Below are positions 5,822 to 7,441 of a DNA stretch of 7,441 bases, piece after piece. Numbering within the stretch: the first letter of the stretch is position 1; the number at the start of each line of letters is the position of its first letter. The notes under the pieces were generated by a model. That model was not told the origin of the DNA. It worked only from the letters and a program-made list of their open reading frames with translations, and ran no database searches. This stretch comes from an uncultured Microbacteriaceae bacterium (GTDB lineage Bacteria > Actinomycetota > Actinomycetes > Actinomycetales > Microbacteriaceae). The stretch is taken from assembly GCA_903907615.1 (NCBI GenBank), contig CAIVOR010000274.1, forward strand, positions 1 through 7,441, given 5' to 3'. Position numbers and translations under genes: made by a program.

Positions 5822-6700
5822 CTAGCTGGGCCACACGCCCGTCGTGTATCTGTCGCGGGTGGTGAGGTCAGGGTGGGTGGCTACGGGCCGCCACCCTGCG
5901 TCGGTCAGGATGGTGCGCACATCGGCGCCCTGAAGCTCTCCGTGTTCAATCGCCAGCAATCCCCCCGGGGCCAGGAGCTGCTGGGCCACGTTGGCCAGCA
6001 CACGAACGGCGTCGAGCCCGTCGGGCCCGCCGTAGAGAGCGATGGCGGGGTCATACAGGCGCACCTCAGCATCGCGAGGAATGGCGGCGTCGGGAATGTA
6101 GGGGGGATTTGAGACCACCACATCGAATCTTCCCGCTAGATCGCCCACAATCTGCACGGCGTCGCTCAGGTCACCGGCAACGAGCGTGACGGGATTGCCA
6201 TTGCGCTCATTGTTGCGACGTGCCCACTGATAAGCCTCCGGGCTCTTCTCGACGGCCCACACCTGAGCGTGCGGTGCCTCGGTGGCCACGGCGAGTGCGA
6301 TGGCCCCAGAGCCCGTGCCGAGGTCGATCACGCGCGGACTCGGCTGCCCGGAAGCCATCACGGCGTCGACCACCATCTGCACAAGGAGTTCGGTCTCGGG
6401 GCGCGGCACAAACACACCGGGCCCCACGGCCAGCACGAGCTGTCGAAATCCGGCCTCTCCCGTGATGTGCTGCAGCGGTTCGCGCGTGGCGCGCCGGATG
6501 ACCAGTTGCTCGAATGTCCCGCGTTGACCCTCGGGCCAGGTGGCCTCCGACACCACGCGTGCGGCCAGTTCGCCCCGACCGACACCGAGCACGTGTGCGG
6601 CGAGGAGGAGCGCATCAACTTCGGGGGTGGGAATGCCCACCTCGGCAAACTCTTCCGCGGCAGCTGTGAGGGATTCGCCGAGGGACACATCGTTTGTCAT
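5822..6700 (-). CDS. prmC: Peptide chain release factor N5-glutamine methyltransferase PrmC
   Basis: A SAM-dependent methylase that modifies the glutamine of the GGQ motif in release factors RF1 and RF2, improving termination. The 292 residues include an N-terminal helical domain (about 1-90) with REPLQHITG (73-81), then GVFVPRPETE (95-104). The SAM-binding loop VIDLGTGSG is at 124-132, and the catalytic NPPY motif is at 198-201. Length and order are typical. The reading frame stays open far upstream, to 7267, but that part is antisense to cysK and has no PrmC character, so I start at the ATG at 6700. Its Shine-Dalgarno is weak (GAAGA, 4 nt away). It heads the minus-strand cluster. The usual neighbour prfA is not next to it here; divergent cysK is. 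Confidence 0.94.
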   Translation of the reverse strand: MTNDVSLGESLTAAAEEFAEVGIPTPEVDALLLAAHVLGVGRGELAARVVSEATWPEGQRGTFEQLVIRRATREPLQHITGEAGFRQLVLAVGPGVFVPRPETELLVQMVVDAVMASGQPSPRVIDLGTGSGAIALAVATEAPHAQVWAVEKSPEAYQWARRNNERNGNPVTLVAGDLSDAVQIVGDLAGRFDVVVSNPPYIPDAAIPRDAEVRLYDPAIALYGGPDGLDAVRVLANVAQQLLAPGGLLAIEHGELQGADVRTILTDAGWRPVATHPDLTTRDRYTTGVWPS

Positions 6701-6802
6701 GATGTCTTCGAACGTAACAGAACCAGAGGCTCGGCTCAGTGGACCGTAACCTTTCTCTACACACCTCTTTTCACATTCACCCTCAGACACGAAAGGTATC
6801 CC
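6701..6802. promoter_or_regulatory. Divergent prmC-cysK intergenic region
   Basis: These 102 nt must hold signals for cysK on the plus strand and possibly for the whole prmC-to-atp cluster on the minus strand. I cannot name a convincing -35/-10 pair on either strand; candidate -10-like TAnnnT matches such as TAACCT (6747-6752) lack a clear -35. Positions 6747-6785 contain 39 nt with no G on the plus strand (16 C, 14 T, 9 A), so the cysK leader there should be largely unstructured. Confidence 0.5.
6791..6796 (+). promoter_or_regulatory. Ribosome binding site of cysK
   Basis: GAAAGG ends 6 nt before the GTG at 6803. Together with the match to the CysK N-terminus it fixes GTG as the start. Confidence 0.7.
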
Positions 6803-7441
6803 GTGGCGCGCATCTACGACGACATCACTCAGTTGACCGGCAACACTCCGCTGGTCAAGATCAACAGCCTCACGAAGGGCATCGACACCACGCTGCTCGC
6901 GAAGCTGGAGTTCTATAACCCCGGAAACAGCGTCAAGGACCGTCTGGGTAAGGCCATCATCGATGCCGCAGAGAAGTCCGGTGCACTCAAGCCCGGTGGC
7001 ACCATAGTTGAGGGCACCAGCGGCAACACGGGCATCGCGCTCGCGCTCGTGGGTGCTGCACGTGGATACAAGGTCATTCTCACCATGCCCGAGACCATGA
7101 GCATCGAGCGCCGCGTGTTGGTGCGTGCCTACGGTGCCGAAATTGTCTTGACCCCCGGCCCTGAAGGCATGAAGGGGGCCGTGTCCAAGGCCGAAGAGAT
7201 TGTGGCCAACACCCCCGGTGCAATCCTCGCTCGTCAGTTCGACAACGAGGCCAACCCCGCCATTCACCGCGCGACGACCGCCGAAGAAGTCTGGAACGAC
7301 ACCGACGGCAAGGTTGATATCTTCATCGCCGGCGTGGGTACGGGTGGCACCATCACGGGTGTGGGCCAGGTACTCAAGGAGCGCAAACCCAGCGTGCAGA
7401 TCATCGGCGTGGAGCCCGAGGAATCGCCCATCCTCAATGGC
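6803..7441 (+). CDS. cysK: Cysteine synthase (O-acetylserine sulfhydrylase), 3' end cut by the window edge
   Basis: A PLP enzyme that joins O-acetylserine and sulfide to make cysteine, in the cytosol. The visible 213 residues start MARIYDDITQLTGNTPLVKI, with GTG as start codon. The PLP-binding lysine is K45 in NSVKDR. The substrate loop EGTSGNTG is at 70-77. The phosphate-binding glycine loop GTGGT is at 179-183. The family is about 305-315 residues, so roughly two thirds is seen. The lack of an N-terminal heme domain or C-terminal CBS domain so far, and the QFDNEANP segment at 145-152, favour CysK over cystathionine beta-synthase; the missing C-terminus leaves a little doubt. cysE often follows cysK in actinobacteria and may lie beyond the edge. 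It is transcribed away from prmC. Confidence 0.95.
   Translation, partial: MARIYDDITQLTGNTPLVKINSLTKGIDTTLLAKLEFYNPGNSVKDRLGKAIIDAAEKSGALKPGGTIVEGTSGNTGIALALVGAARGYKVILTMPETMSIERRVLVRAYGAEIVLTPGPEGMKGAVSKAEEIVANTPGAILARQFDNEANPAIHRATTAEEVWNDTDGKVDIFIAGVGTGGTITGVGQVLKERKPSVQIIGVEPEESPILNG

Noticed and set aside
6701..7267. An N-terminal extension of prmC giving a 481-residue protein.
   Set aside because: The extra part is antisense to cysK, which is clearly real, and PrmC homology begins at the ATG at 6700.

Overview
The window is G+C-rich and holds ordinary core genes of an actinobacterium. The best fit is Micrococcales, probably Microbacteriaceae. This placement is inferred from protein character and gene order: a long F1 delta subunit of about 265 residues, a separate b subunit rather than the mycobacterial b-delta fusion, actinobacterial-looking AtpB and AtpE, and the run prmC, tsaC/sua5, wecA, atpI, atpBEFHA, which is familiar from actinobacteria.

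Layout. Nine genes lie on the minus strand and are read from about 6700 down to 1: prmC (release-factor methyltransferase), tsaC/sua5 (tRNA threonylcarbamoyladenosine synthesis), wecA (polyprenyl-phosphate sugar-1-phosphate transferase), an atpI-like membrane protein, then atpB (a), atpE (c), atpF (b), atpH (delta) and the first 229 codons of atpA (alpha), which runs off the left edge. The remaining F1 genes (atpG, atpD, atpC) are expected beyond that edge. At the right edge cysK (cysteine synthase) is transcribed on the plus strand, divergent from prmC, and is cut at codon 213.

How the genes work together. atpB, atpE and atpF build the membrane Fo sector (proton channel, c-ring and stator), and atpH and atpA belong to F1. 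All catalytic or ion-path residues that can be checked are present: the AtpA Walker A motif, the AtpB arginine and the AtpE glutamate. The upstream genes serve translation (PrmC, TsaC) and cell-envelope glycopolymer synthesis (WecA), and they are packed tightly enough to be cotranscribed with the atp genes. wecA/atpI overlap by GTGA, atpF/atpH overlap by TAATG, and the wecA ribosome binding site lies inside the end of tsaC.

Non-coding regions. No gap exceeds 300 bases. The longest, the 162-nt atpI-atpB spacer, is the most structured part of the window. It has two overlapping, mutually exclusive hairpins, an anti-Shine-Dalgarno-like tract, a possible 9-codon leader ORF, and an atpB start with no ATG available. 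The 102-nt prmC-cysK divergent region has a 39-nt stretch without any G on the plus strand. I found no mobile element, CRISPR array, RNA gene or convincing novel system; the interest lies in possible regulatory detail.
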